The translations under genes were made by a program, and so were the position numbers. Shown piece by piece: positions 33,418-43,005 of a stretch of DNA of 64,000 nucleotides. The DNA lies in NCBI GenBank assembly GCA_050953505.1, contig JBMNMU010000001.1, positions 310,001-374,000 of the forward strand. Direction: 5' to 3'. Below the pieces are notes generated by a model. That model ran no database searches and was not told the origin of the DNA. It saw only the letters and a program-made list of their open reading frames with translations. Each line of letters opens with the position of its first letter. Positions within the stretch are counted from its first letter, which is position 1. This DNA is from JBMNMU01 sp050953505. Lineage in GTDB: Bacteria > Bacillota > Clostridia > Peptostreptococcales > Anaerovoracaceae.

Positions 33418-33452
33418 TGATTTACCTCCTTTCAGCTAGAAATTCACACAAA

Positions 33453-36413
33453 TCACTCTGCCAATACTTCCTTAATAATCTGAGCCATCTGTTTGTTGTT
33501 TAACTGATCACGGAAATAAACAGTGTATCCATCTTTCGAGAGCATATCAAAGAAAACACGAGCACAATCAATTTTTGCTTTTTCTGTACCACGTAAGTCA
33601 GATTTATTTTCTACGTCTTTTGTTTCGACTACAATGTTAAGCTCTTTCTCACCGGAAGTCCTTCTTACAACATACATGAAGTCTGGACTGTACATTCCAC
33701 CAGTAATAGTCGGTATGGCAATGCTACTACGTGGAATTTTTCCATATACAATGACTTTTTCGATGTCCGACATAATATTCTTTTGTTCCAACGGTGAGTC
33801 ATAAGCGAAAGCATCATATAAATACTTCTCGCTTGGTGTTCCCGGAGCTATCTTTGTGCCGATACGTCCCTGTGCAATATCTTCACGTGGAGAACCGTCT
33901 GAATAGGTAAGTGCTGTGGCACCAACAGTCGTATTGCTTTTTGCATAATGGAATCGACCTTGCAAATTATTGCTTCTCCAGTCATGAAATTGTTGGATAA
34001 ACATGCTGACAGAATTTTCATTAATATGTTCTGGATTTATAGTTCCATTCCTCTTAACATACTCACACAATGCCTCATGCAATACTTTAATTGGAATGTT
34101 TGTAGCATTTGTGATCCTCTTAAGAAATTCATTGTAGGGAATAGGTTTGGATACTATATATTGGGCGCCTGTATCTGAAACAATCATCATCTGTGAGCCA
34201 TCGCTCTTAACGATATCTCTGGAGCTAGTCATGACAACGTCTGTAAAAACACCGGGTTTTTCCAGCAAGGATAAAACAACTTTAGCCATATCAGCATCCA
34301 GATCATCATCATAGAAAAGTAGGTATCGTTGATTGATTGCTTCCCATAATTTGCGTATTTCACTGTAAACAGCTTTGCGGATTTTTACAGGTTTTGGTTT
34401 TGCTACATTTCGGTCTTTTACCTTACCTGAAGACAATCCTGTAGCAAAGTCCGGGTATTCTGCAAAGAAAGCGTCCCTTGTATCGGGTTTTATATTTAAT
34501 CGCCTGTCTATGTAATGTTTATCATATAGTGCATCAAAAAGCTCATCAGAAGTCATGCCAAGCTTCTTGGCCACTTGTTCCAATCTTTCTTCGCTAATAG
34601 AAGAAGCTTGTGGAATTTCTCCGTTTATTTGGTCTATTAATCGATTAGCAAAGTCTGCCTCTGTGAAGTCAACAATATAATTAAGCTGGAATTCTTCATT
34701 GGAGATTCTATTACCATTCTCATCTACAGGTAGACGTAAACCTCGTCCAACCTCTTGCAGTTTACTATTTTCACTTCCGCTAGAACGAAGTTTAGCTATC
34801 GTAAATACATTAGGGTTATCCCAGCCCTCTTTAAGTGTCCATTTCGAAAATAGAAAACGTAAAGTGTTATAGCTACCGTCTTTATTCTTGAAAGAGAGAA
34901 GGTGTTTTTTCCCATGAAGGATGGTTTCTACTTCTTTTGCTATATCTTCATCCGAATCGCTATTGTCCTGTGAAAAATAGCCTGCATGACAAGCAGAAAT
35001 ATCTGCAAGACTTGCTTCCAGATATGCCCGATATTCTGTATCATGCTCACTGAGGGTAGATAGCACCGATTCTATCCGTTCCTTAAGCAATCTCTCAAAA
35101 GCTTGTAATAGATAAGGGGTTTTACCTTCCTCGTTTGGTCGATATGATGATATATCATCGATAAAAAATAATGCCAATGTCTTGATCTTGAAATTGCGAC
35201 CACAGAAGTTTGTTTTTTCTGTTTCAAAATGACGCTCAAGGGCAAGACGCATCATCTGCTCTTGATAAGAGGTCATATAGATATCCACATCCAATTCCTC
35301 ACCAGTTGACTTTTGAATACCATTAGAAAACTCAACTGTTGATTTGCCAATAGCATGAACCGTAATTCCCTCAAAAGCTTCATTAATGATAGATAGTGAA
35401 TCTCCAGTTTTAAGAGTAAATGTTTTAGTCGATTCATCACGCTTTTTATACTGAAAGGTAACAGAATCCTTGCTTGTGATGGAAGTGATTTTCACCTTTT
35501 CTTCACGCTTGGATACGGGTTCAAAATGCTCCTTCGTTACTCCCTTTATCAAATTTTGATTAAAAGATTCACAGGCATTTAAATCATAGAGCAGGTTTTG
35601 GTAGTCTTTTACGGTTATTTTGTTTTTTCCACGTCCACTTGTAGTTTCAGGGAAGGTAGCACCAAAGCGTATAATACACTGTGGTTTTATTTCATCAACG
35701 ATAACCTTAAATGCCTTCTGGTCACGAGAAAATCTGTGTGGCTCATCAATAATAACAACAGGGTTTGTTGCACGAATAGCATCAAGTGGTCTATAAAAAC
35801 CTTCGACTCCATAATCATAGTCGTCACGGCTAAGCATACCATTTGATCGGACAACAAGTAGTTGCATATTAACTAATAATACATAAATCTTCTTCGTGTT
35901 CTGGCAAGAACCTTTTACAAAGTCGCTCACAACACTCGGGAAATAGGAGCGCCCCTTTTTCTTGTTTTTTGGTGCTTCTAATACTCCAACCTCAATTTCT
36001 GTACCATAACCACAAACATCGGAAAAATGTCGCTTTACATATTCATCACGCAAAAACTGTGCGGTTCCTGCTTTAATCGCAAGTGAAGGTACAGCGATAA
36101 TAAACTTATTAAGTCCGTAACGTTTATGAAGCTCATATATAGTATGAGTATAAACGTAAGTCTTTCCTGTACCAGTTTCCATTTTAATATCAATATTCAA
36201 GCAGTCACCAATAGGCATACTGCTTCGATATTCTGCAGGTATATTTTTTTGAATTTCTCTAATATTTGCAGCTAGTTTAGGGTCAGAAAGAGAAATACTT
36301 GGGTTTTCATAAAATTGCACAGGAGGAGTTATCTGTACCCCATTCAAAGCAGCACTTATTGCATCTACAGCTTTTTGTTGGTGTGGTAATCCTCGTTGTA
36401 GGATAAGTTCCAT
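33453..36413 (-). CDS. res: Type III restriction enzyme, Res subunit
   Basis: Helicase-nuclease of a type III system. It translocates on DNA with Mod and cuts when two unmodified sites face each other. The product has 986 residues from ATG 36413, preceded by GGAGGGTATGTT; an in-frame TTG at 36431 would overlap mod. Walker A METGTGKT lies at residues ~78-85, Walker B IIDEPHRFS later, helicase motif VI QEVGRGLRLP. A C-terminal PD-(D/E)xK nuclease is visible as YSPDFMYVV and VVETKD near residues 905-940. All motifs are intact, so the enzyme should be active. Confidence 0.93.
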   Translation of the reverse strand: MELILQRGLPHQQKAVDAISAALNGVQITPPVQFYENPSISLSDPKLAANIREIQKNIPAEYRSSMPIGDCLNIDIKMETGTGKTYVYTHTIYELHKRYGLNKFIIAVPSLAIKAGTAQFLRDEYVKRHFSDVCGYGTEIEVGVLEAPKNKKKGRSYFPSVVSDFVKGSCQNTKKIYVLLVNMQLLVVRSNGMLSRDDYDYGVEGFYRPLDAIRATNPVVIIDEPHRFSRDQKAFKVIVDEIKPQCIIRFGATFPETTSGRGKNKITVKDYQNLLYDLNACESFNQNLIKGVTKEHFEPVSKREEKVKITSITSKDSVTFQYKKRDESTKTFTLKTGDSLSIINEAFEGITVHAIGKSTVEFSNGIQKSTGEELDVDIYMTSYQEQMMRLALERHFETEKTNFCGRNFKIKTLALFFIDDISSYRPNEEGKTPYLLQAFERLLKERIESVLSTLSEHDTEYRAYLEASLADISACHAGYFSQDNSDSDEDIAKEVETILHGKKHLLSFKNKDGSYNTLRFLFSKWTLKEGWDNPNVFTIAKLRSSGSENSKLQEVGRGLRLPVDENGNRISNEEFQLNYIVDFTEADFANRLIDQINGEIPQASSISEERLEQVAKKLGMTSDELFDALYDKHYIDRRLNIKPDTRDAFFAEYPDFATGLSSGKVKDRNVAKPKPVKIRKAVYSEIRKLWEAINQRYLLFYDDDLDADMAKVVLSLLEKPGVFTDVVMTSSRDIVKSDGSQMMIVSDTGAQYIVSKPIPYNEFLKRITNATNIPIKVLHEALCEYVKRNGTINPEHINENSVSMFIQQFHDWRSNNLQGRFHYAKSNTTVGATALTYSDGSPREDIAQGRIGTKIAPGTPSEKYLYDAFAYDSPLEQKNIMSDIEKVIVYGKIPRSSIAIPTITGGMYSPDFMYVVRRTSGEKELNIVVETKDVENKSDLRGTEKAKIDCARVFFDMLSKDGYTVYFRDQLNNKQMAQIIKEVLAE

Positions 36414-36427
36414 AACATACCCTCCAA

Positions 36428-38341
36428 TCAATAACGGATATCGAAGTTGATACGCAAGTTTTTCTCTGTATCCTTCAACCGTTTCAAATTAATTTTTAAA
36501 GCTTCCATTTCCGTCCATGTAAAACTATAACCGAATAACACCACGTTCTCAGGATTAAAGTTACCGTCAGTTTCATATTTTACTACAATGGCTTCAATCG
36601 CCTTATTAGACAATTCCGGGTCAATTAGGTAAAGATGTTTTCCTATATAATAGCCATTGTATCCAGCAAAATTTAACTCCTCAGCATCTGCTGTAAGTCC
36701 ATATCCATCTCTAACAAGCCACGTTGAAAGGACGGTAGGTTTTCCAAAATCACTAAGAATGTCTTTGTCAGCAAATAATTTATTTTCAGTAGGGTCAAGC
36801 TTTTCAATCTTGTCTAGAGTATCGCTAGCTGGCTCGACAAGTGTATAATGCTTAAAGCCAAGATCCGCTGTTGTATCTGGATAATCAGTTTTTATTGCTT
36901 TTGCAGCTTGCTTAATACGATCCATTCCGATTTGATCAATAGTAGAATAACCACACTTATCAGCTATGCTGCCTTCTTTAACTTTCTCTGGTATCTGCAC
37001 CATGATATATTTACGTGTTCCTCCATCCTCTGCATTAAGTGCCATAACGGCATGTGCGGTAGAGGCAGACCCGGAAAAGAAATCCAGAATAATTGCATCA
37101 TTATCTGCGAAAGCAATAACCCTCTGTAACATCGCAGTCAGTTTTGCTGTGTCAAAAACAGTTTTCCCAAACAATCTTTTTATTTCGGATGAGCTTCCAA
37201 CCAATAAATCCATCCAAGAAGTATTTAACAGCGTTGAATCTGTCGGTGGTATATAGTGTTCAGGTTTACCGGAATCGGATAGCCGAAGAAGATCACAGTC
37301 ATCATCTTGATTTGAATACCATTCATCAATTTGCTCTTGTGTGATTGACTTTTCATCAACACCTATATCATTTAACATCTTTTTGTAATTTTCGATGGCA
37401 AGATAACTACGATCTTTGCCCCAACGCCACTGACCACTCTCTGGTGTGATTCCAAATAAAGGATACCGCATCGTTGGACGGTCAGTTCCGCGCCAGTGAT
37501 TATTCCAAGAACCTTGACGCATATCATCAAGTAGTTTCATTTGTTTAGGAAATCTATAACTAGAATTTCTCGAATAAAATAGCAAGTATTCAACACTTTG
37601 ACCAAGTTTATCCCATGTTTCAAACTGTGCTTGAACAGATTTTGCTCCTCTACGAATAGCGATTTGATTTCGAAAATTATCTTCTCCAAAAACATCATCA
37701 CATAAAAGTTTAAGATTATGATTCTCGTTGTCATCAATAGAAATGAAGATTAAACCATCATCGGATAGCAAATCCCTAGCAAGCAAAAGACGTGAATACA
37801 TAAACATCAACCATGCAGAATGAGACGCTGAACCACGCTTTGTTAGATCGAGAATACGTTTTGCCTGCTCTTCACTTATACTCAACTTTTCAGATAATTC
37901 CTCTATAGTAAAATTGAAGCTGTCATTGTAGACAAATCCGTCTGTTCCCGTATTATATGGCGGATCAATATATATCAATTTGACTTTGCGTGAATAGGAC
38001 TTCAAGAGATGCTTTAATCCATCAAGGTTGTCGCCACTTATGTAGATATTTTCACTGTTCATATTTTCTGGTTTTAAGTTATGTTCCTCGTCTGGCACAA
38101 CAACTGTTGTAGTATCAATTGAAGCCAGCAATCGGGCATAGTTTTTACCCAAAAACTTAAGTTCATAACCCTCTCCCGTTACAGCAATCTTATCACTTAA
38201 AAATTCCTTAAACCGCTCAATATCAAAGGATCCATCTGCCTTAAAACATGAGGGGAAATTTTCTTTTAATACAGCTATTTCTTGACTGTTCGGTGTTGCA
38301 CTATCATTGGCATTCATAATATCCTTAATCATTGTTATCAT
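36428..38341 (-). CDS. mod: Type III DNA adenine methyltransferase, Mod subunit
   Basis: Modification subunit that recognises the target and methylates adenine-N6. It has 637 residues. The catalytic motif DPPYNTGTDGF is at ~126-136, and the SAM-binding FFSGSASTAHA motif is near residues 430-445, the beta order of type III Mods. The start at 38341 overlaps the end of the Xre gene by 17 bases; an ATG at 38332 is equally possible. A central target-recognition region is present. Res follows immediately, so the two are translated together. Confidence 0.93.
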   Translation of the reverse strand: MITMIKDIMNANDSATPNSQEIAVLKENFPSCFKADGSFDIERFKEFLSDKIAVTGEGYELKFLGKNYARLLASIDTTTVVVPDEEHNLKPENMNSENIYISGDNLDGLKHLLKSYSRKVKLIYIDPPYNTGTDGFVYNDSFNFTIEELSEKLSISEEQAKRILDLTKRGSASHSAWLMFMYSRLLLARDLLSDDGLIFISIDDNENHNLKLLCDDVFGEDNFRNQIAIRRGAKSVQAQFETWDKLGQSVEYLLFYSRNSSYRFPKQMKLLDDMRQGSWNNHWRGTDRPTMRYPLFGITPESGQWRWGKDRSYLAIENYKKMLNDIGVDEKSITQEQIDEWYSNQDDDCDLLRLSDSGKPEHYIPPTDSTLLNTSWMDLLVGSSSEIKRLFGKTVFDTAKLTAMLQRVIAFADNDAIILDFFSGSASTAHAVMALNAEDGGTRKYIMVQIPEKVKEGSIADKCGYSTIDQIGMDRIKQAAKAIKTDYPDTTADLGFKHYTLVEPASDTLDKIEKLDPTENKLFADKDILSDFGKPTVLSTWLVRDGYGLTADAEELNFAGYNGYYIGKHLYLIDPELSNKAIEAIVVKYETDGNFNPENVVLFGYSFTWTEMEALKINLKRLKDTEKNLRINFDIRY

Positions 38342-38564
38342 TCACCTTGCCTTTCTCAATTTTATCAGGTACAAACTCTAAAATATCACAAATGTCACAT
38401 TCTAAAGCTGTGCATATTTTTTGAAGTATTTCTGTATTTACATTTTCGTTTCTGCCAAGCTTTGTGATAGTTGCCGAGCTAACACCGGAAAGGCGTTGCA
38501 AATCTTTCTTTTTCATATTCTTATCGATTAGCAGCTTCCATAGTTTGTTATAATGTATTGCCAT
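38325..38564 (-). CDS. Xre-family regulator of the restriction operon
   Basis: Small Cro/CI-type DNA-binding protein of 79 residues. The ATG at 38564 follows GGGAGGTGCAAAAA. The helix-turn-helix lies in residues ~14-40 (KNMKKKDLQRLSGVSSATIT) with DICDILEFVP at the C-end. The stop overlaps mod, so it is co-transcribed and likely controls timing of the restriction genes, as controller proteins do in other systems. Confidence 0.85.
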   Translation of the reverse strand: MAIHYNKLWKLLIDKNMKKKDLQRLSGVSSATITKLGRNENVNTEILQKICTALECDICDILEFVPDKIEKGKVNDNND

Positions 38565-38691
38565 TTTTTGCACCTCCCACAAATATTAATAATTATATCA
38601 CAAAAACACGCTATAAACAGTATAAATTTTTAATCTCACATTATTTCTCATCTGTTTCAATCATAATTTTCTATTTACGCATTTAATCAAA

Positions 38692-38876
38692 GGGGTTCAA
38701 ATCAAGACTTTTAGACAAAAAAGTCGGAAAGTCTAATTGAAAAATCCAAAACTACAGCATTAAGCCTTCTTAAATTTAATACCACTTTCGCTCAAATTTG
38801 AGCAAAAGCACAATCATTACAGCGGTCTTTTCTGGAAAATAGACAGGCTGTTTTTTATTTTAGGGGTTCGAATCAA
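38692..38876. repeat. Direct repeat GGGGTTC(A/G)AATCAA
   Basis: GGGGTTCAAATCAA at 38692-38705 and GGGGTTCGAATCAA at 38863-38876 differ in one base and lie 171 bp apart. The second resembles a tRNA TPsiC arm (GGGGTTCGAATC). They could be attachment-site remnants, but no matching tRNA 3' end is next to them. Confidence 0.45.
38819..38857 (+). terminator. Terminator-like hairpin without a nearby gene
   Basis: ACAGCGGTCT pairs with AGACAGGCTGT (one bulge) and runs into TTTTTT. No plus-strand gene lies just upstream, which suggests the left part of the element has lost the gene it once served. Confidence 0.6.
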
Positions 38877-38969
38877 TAGAATTCTTCGCTTATGAATGAG
38901 GAAGAAAATTATTTTTCTAAAATCCTCAACTAATGTGCTCTACCAAGGCTATAAGGTGAGAGGAAAATA

Positions 38970-39134
38970 ATCCACCAATAAAAGCAGAGTTTTTCTCTCA
39001 CTGCTCCTTGACAACTGAATACCCCGAAATGCAAGAGATACTTCAAGCAGAATATGCCATGACGATAATTCCGAGCGCATTCCTTGAAAGATAACGAGGT
39101 TGTGTCCAACAAGGCAAACCCTCTGGAACAGTAG
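38970..39134 (+). pseudogene. Decayed coding relic upstream of the primase
   Basis: Without a start codon, one frame reads LTTEYPEMQEILQAEYAMTI IPSAFLER and then meets a stop at 39092. The next frame continues DNEVVSNKANPLEQ to a stop at 39132, as if one base had been lost or gained. The text looks protein-like, so a truncated, frameshifted gene remnant is possible; its family is not recognised. Confidence 0.35.
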
Positions 39135-39173
39135 CGTTTCGGGTCATATATAACAGGCAAGGAGGTGAAATAA

Positions 39174-41498
39174 CTGAAAACACAATATGAGAACTTGCCG
39201 CAGATGCTTAAAGATAATCCTCAGTTTTGCTGTTGGAAATATGAAGAGCGAAATGGCAGAAAAACCAAAGTTCCCTATAACCCGGTAACAGGAAAAAGGG
39301 CAAAAGCAGATAAGCGGAGTACATTTAAAGATTTTAGTTCGGCGGTAGCTGCTTTAAGTGATTATGAAGGTATCGGATTTTTGGTGGGTAATGACATATG
39401 TGTTATCGACTTAGATGATTGCTTTGATAGCAGCGGTAAGCTTAAACCTATTGCCCAAAATATTGTAGAGGCTTTTAGTGGTTGCTATATGGAACACAGT
39501 CCATCTGGAAAAGGGCTTCATATTTTCTTTAAGGCCACTGGCTATGACTTTGACAAAACAAAATACTATATCAATAACAGAAAGCTGGGAGTTGAGGTCT
39601 ATGTGGGCGGAGCAACAAACCGCTTTGTTACCGTAACGGGCAATGTGTATGCAGATGGTGATATACCGGAGAAATCGAATGAACTACAGATGATACTGGA
39701 CAAGTATATGCTACGTTCTGCCCCTGTGAGACAACTTCTGGATACAGAAAGTCAATCCTACCTGTCTGACGAGTCTGTTATTGAGAAGGCTTTAAAATCG
39801 GCAAACGGAGAAAAATTTAAAGCATTATGGGAGGGTGATACATCAGGCTATGCTTCTGCCAGTGAAGCTGATTTGGCACTTTGCGGTATGCTGGCATTTT
39901 GGTGTGGCAGAGATATTGGACAGATGGACAGGCTTTTCCGAAAAAGCGGCCTAATGCGAGATAAATGGAATAGACCACAGTCCAGCAGTACTTATGGAAT
40001 GATAACCATTGAAAAAGCAATCGCAAATGCTACTGAAATATATAAACCAGGTGGTAAGCGTTCATCAGCTACAGAAGATTTTGGTGAATGTTCTCTTACT
40101 GGCTTTAAGCCTGAGAATAACGATCGCTACCCTTGGACGGATATTGGGGCAAGCAGGCTGTTTGCTGATTATTATAAATCTTTTGCCCGCTATGTTCCTG
40201 AAAGGAAAATGTGGTTTTGCTATGAGAATGGCATTTGGATTCCTGATGTCGGTAATCTCAAAGTGATGGAAATGTGTAAATCATTGGCTAACCAACTGCT
40301 AACCTATGCTTTGACTATTCAAGATGAACATCAAAGAAAGGCATACATTGACTATTGCCGAAAGTGGCAGTCAAGAAGATACCGAGAAACGGTACTTAAA
40401 GATGCACAGAGTGTATATCCCATATCAATGGCTGAATTTGACCAAGACCCGCTTATGCTCAACTGTGCCAATGGAACATTGTTTTTTACATCCATGGATT
40501 TTCATCCCCACAACAGCGAGGACAGACTCACAAAGATATCTGGTGTTAAGTATGATCCAGAAGCAAAAAGTGAGCGATGGGATAGATTTATTCATGAGAT
40601 TATGAGCGGAGATGAGGAAAAGGCAAAATTCCTCCAAAAGGCCTTTGGCTACAGTATCAGCGGAGACACTCGGTATGAATGCCTGTTTGTTCTCTATGGT
40701 GCTACAACTCGAAATGGTAAAGGTACGCTATGTGAGAGCATTCTTAAGGTATTGGGCAGTTATGGCTGTACCGCAAGGCCAGAGACTATCAGTCTGAAAA
40801 AGAACAATAACAGTTCAAGTCCAAGTGAAGATATTGCCCGGCTTGCAGGAGTACGCTTTGTGAATATCTCCGAACCTAGCAGAGGACTTGTCCTAAATGC
40901 TGCACAGGTAAAAAGCATGACAGGTGGTGACACCATCAATGCAAGGTTTCTACATGAGAATTCTTTTGACTTTTCGCCAAAGTTTAAGCTGTATATCAAC
41001 ACCAATTATCTGCCAGTCATTACGGATATGACGCTGTTTTCCAGTGGCAGAGTGGTAATTATCCCTTTTGAACGACACTTTGATGAAAGCGAGCAGGATA
41101 AAAACCTAAAACGTGAATTTGCCAAACCGAAGAATCAGAGTGCTATCCTCAACTGGCTAATTGAAGGCTATCAGTTGTTAAAGAAGGAAGGCTTGACTTT
41201 ACCTGATTCTGTTAAGACAGCAACGGAGGCTTATAAACGTGACAGCGATAAAATAGCATTATTTTTCGAGGATGCCTTGGAGGAAAGTCCTAACAGTGAG
41301 GTGCGGACATCCGAAGTGTATGCCCGGTATCAGCGGTGGTGTAGTGCCAATGGATGTTATTCGGAGAATGCAAGAAACTTTAAACAAGCATTAACAGCTA
41401 TTGCCCGTGTAGAACGGAAACGACCACGTTCTGGTGGTGGAATGACCACAATGCTTATCGGATATAAGCTGACTGAAGAAGAATTTCTTCTTATTTAA
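39174..41498 (+). CDS. Phage/plasmid primase-helicase (PrimPol plus SF3/D5 type)
   Basis: Replication protein of a mobile element, about 774 residues. The N-terminal primase-polymerase-like domain shows the acidic ICVIDLDDCFD and the SPSGKGLHIFF motif. A D5-type middle domain leads to a superfamily 3 helicase with Walker A GATTRNGKGT near residue 505. The first codon is uncertain. AAGGAGGTG lies 6 bases before an in-frame CTG (39174), while the first usual start, TTG 39195, is 27 bases away. I give 39174 as the likely start. No conjugation genes accompany it. Confidence 0.9.
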   Translation: MKTQYENLPQMLKDNPQFCCWKYEERNGRKTKVPYNPVTGKRAKADKRSTFKDFSSAVAALSDYEGIGFLVGNDICVIDLDDCFDSSGKLKPIAQNIVEAFSGCYMEHSPSGKGLHIFFKATGYDFDKTKYYINNRKLGVEVYVGGATNRFVTVTGNVYADGDIPEKSNELQMILDKYMLRSAPVRQLLDTESQSYLSDESVIEKALKSANGEKFKALWEGDTSGYASASEADLALCGMLAFWCGRDIGQMDRLFRKSGLMRDKWNRPQSSSTYGMITIEKAIANATEIYKPGGKRSSATEDFGECSLTGFKPENNDRYPWTDIGASRLFADYYKSFARYVPERKMWFCYENGIWIPDVGNLKVMEMCKSLANQLLTYALTIQDEHQRKAYIDYCRKWQSRRYRETVLKDAQSVYPISMAEFDQDPLMLNCANGTLFFTSMDFHPHNSEDRLTKISGVKYDPEAKSERWDRFIHEIMSGDEEKAKFLQKAFGYSISGDTRYECLFVLYGATTRNGKGTLCESILKVLGSYGCTARPETISLKKNNNSSSPSEDIARLAGVRFVNISEPSRGLVLNAAQVKSMTGGDTINARFLHENSFDFSPKFKLYINTNYLPVITDMTLFSSGRVVIIPFERHFDESEQDKNLKREFAKPKNQSAILNWLIEGYQLLKKEGLTLPDSVKTATEAYKRDSDKIALFFEDALEESPNSEVRTSEVYARYQRWCSANGCYSENARNFKQALTAIARVERKRPRSGGGMTTMLIGYKLTEEEFLLI

Positions 41499-41770
41499 AC
41501 ACAGTGTAGCAGCTTGTAGCAAGAAAAACAGGTTATATAAAAAATCGCTCTCGTATAGAGAGTTTAGTTTTTACCTGCTACATCTTGCTACAAAGCTTAA
41601 AACCACTAAAACACTGGATACAACTCCATGTGTTAATACCTGCCCCTAGGGGAGGTCAAATCTCCACACCTTTACATCTGGACAACGGGCGTGGGGCAAC
41701 GCATAAAAAAACGCGGTTTCAAACGGGGTATATACCCCACAATCCATTTTAATTTAGGAGGTAAACGATT
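41499..41770. other. Spacer with short dyads before the capsid gene
   Basis: Includes a CTCTC-GTATA-GAGAG hairpin (about 41549-41563) with TTTAGTTTTT after it, a possible weak terminator, and a perfect palindrome GGGGTATATACCCC at 41725-41738, 33 bases before the capsid start. The palindrome is operator-like. No gene is seen. Confidence 0.55.
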
Positions 41771-42670
41771 ATGGCAACATCAACAACTTATAATAGAGCG
41801 TTTTGGAATGTTATGAAAGGAAAAGAAGAAAATAATCAAAATCTAAGCGAGGGCTTTGATAATGCAGGAGCCTATGTCGCACCAGATGAGTTCAGAGAAG
41901 GCTTTAACACTGCTTTGGCAAAGGAGAATATATTCCGCAGATTTGCTACTGTTATCAATCTATCTTCTGCAGAAGGTAAAATTCAAGCGGTATCCTCAAC
42001 GGGTACAGCAGATTGGGTTGAAGACGGAGATCCAATCCCCGAAAGTGCCGATACATTTACACAGTTTCTGGTGAAATCATACAAGCTGGCATCTCTTGTC
42101 AAGCTAAACCGCTCATTCGTCACCGATATGAACTTTAATCTTGAAAAATATCTGATGGGTGATTTTGCGAAGCGTTTTGGCAAGGCTGAGGAAAATGCAT
42201 TATTTAATGGAAATGGCACAACTCAGCCAACAGGTATCCTTACAGCAGATGCAGATGTAACTACAGCAGATAGTGCTATTATCTCTTTTGACGAGATTAT
42301 TTCGCTGTATTTTTCATTAAAAGATGAATACCGAAATAACGCTGTGTTTATCATGCACGATAATACTGCCATGCTTCTTAGAACCCTTAAAAATACAAAT
42401 GGCAGTTATCTGTGGAATTCTTCAGATAACACCATTTTCGGAAAGCCTGTAGTTACCTCTCCATATATGCCTACATTATCTGCAGGAGCGAAAAGCATTG
42501 TATTTGGAGATTTATCATACTACTGGCTGATTGAGCGTCAGCCAATAACAATAAAAAAATTAAGTGAATTATATGCATTGCAGGGGCAGATTGGCTTTTC
42601 TGCTTACGAGAGATTGGATGGGAAGCTAATTCAACCGGATGCTCTGAAAATATTACAAATAAAAGCTTAA
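41771..42670 (+). CDS. HK97-type phage major capsid protein, lone
   Basis: 299 residues matching the HK97 coat-protein family: AGAYVAPDEFREGFNTAL, RFATVINLSSAEGKI, WVEDGDPIPESADTF and the NGNGTTQPTGIL loop. It lacks the ~100-residue N-terminal delta scaffold of HK97 and is close to the size of a mature coat. No portal, terminase, protease or tail gene is present in the window, so this is an isolated capsid gene on a recombinase element. ATG follows TTTAGGAGGTAAACGATT. A link to a capsid-based satellite is inference; encapsulin cannot be ruled out but a cargo gene is missing. Confidence 0.85.
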   Translation: MATSTTYNRAFWNVMKGKEENNQNLSEGFDNAGAYVAPDEFREGFNTALAKENIFRRFATVINLSSAEGKIQAVSSTGTADWVEDGDPIPESADTFTQFLVKSYKLASLVKLNRSFVTDMNFNLEKYLMGDFAKRFGKAEENALFNGNGTTQPTGILTADADVTTADSAIISFDEIISLYFSLKDEYRNNAVFIMHDNTAMLLRTLKNTNGSYLWNSSDNTIFGKPVVTSPYMPTLSAGAKSIVFGDLSYYWLIERQPITIKKLSELYALQGQIGFSAYERLDGKLIQPDALKILQIKA

Positions 42671-42744
42671 ATAATGGATTAGCACTAGATCATTAATTCG
42701 GTTCAGTGCCAGTTCCTTCAAAACATCGGACAGGAGGTCACGAT

Positions 42745-42948
42745 ATGGAAAATCAAAGTAACAGCCGCACAACCAAATCCGATATCGGAGGTACGGTCTA
42801 TGTGGTGGAATCACGAGTAAGTGATTCAGCAAAGGAAAGTGCATATTCCAAGCTGAAACGACTGATTACAGTCAATGCAAAAAACCTTTCAAAGTTATCA
42901 GATAGTTCATATAAACCCACGGAAATCAACTCGACTTCTTCAAGGTAG
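42745..42948 (+). CDS. tnpW: TnpW-like small transposon-encoded protein
   Basis: 67 residues. The GTVYVVESRVSDSAKESAYS KLKRLI stretch matches the TnpW group of small proteins that ride with large serine recombinases in Tn4451-like elements. I chose the ATG at 42745, after CAGGAGGTCACGAT; an in-frame start at 42706 has no ribosome binding site. Function is unknown in that family. It lies just before the recombinase gene. Confidence 0.75.
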   Translation: MENQSNSRTTKSDIGGTVYVVESRVSDSAKESAYSKLKRLITVNAKNLSKLSDSSYKPTEINSTSSR

Positions 42949-43005
42949 TACGGTAATATACATAGTGCTATACCGCTTGAAGACTGTCGGAAATGGAGGA
43001 GAAAA

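Larger units (their letters stand above)
38583..39173. other. 590-base spacer, probable left end of the recombinase element
   Basis: No intact gene is seen. It contains a terminator-like hairpin (38819-38857) with T-run, a perfect palindrome GCTCAAATTTGAGC (38790-38803), two GGGGTTC(A/G)AATCAA direct repeats (38692 and 38863), and a decayed coding relic (38970-39134). The mix of dyads and repeats fits an attachment or end region of a mobile element. Its strong AAGGAGGTG at 39159 serves the primase gene. Confidence 0.55.

Noticed and set aside
38930..39160. 76-residue minus-strand frame
   Set aside because: No ribosome binding site; the coding-like signal is on the plus strand in this place. 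A TTGGTAGAGCA phrase on the minus strand resembles a tRNA D-arm but the rest of a tRNA is missing.
41771..42670. Encapsulin as an alternative for the capsid protein
   Set aside because: Encapsulins normally have a cargo gene next to them; none is present, and the sequence fits phage coat proteins of the HK97 family better.
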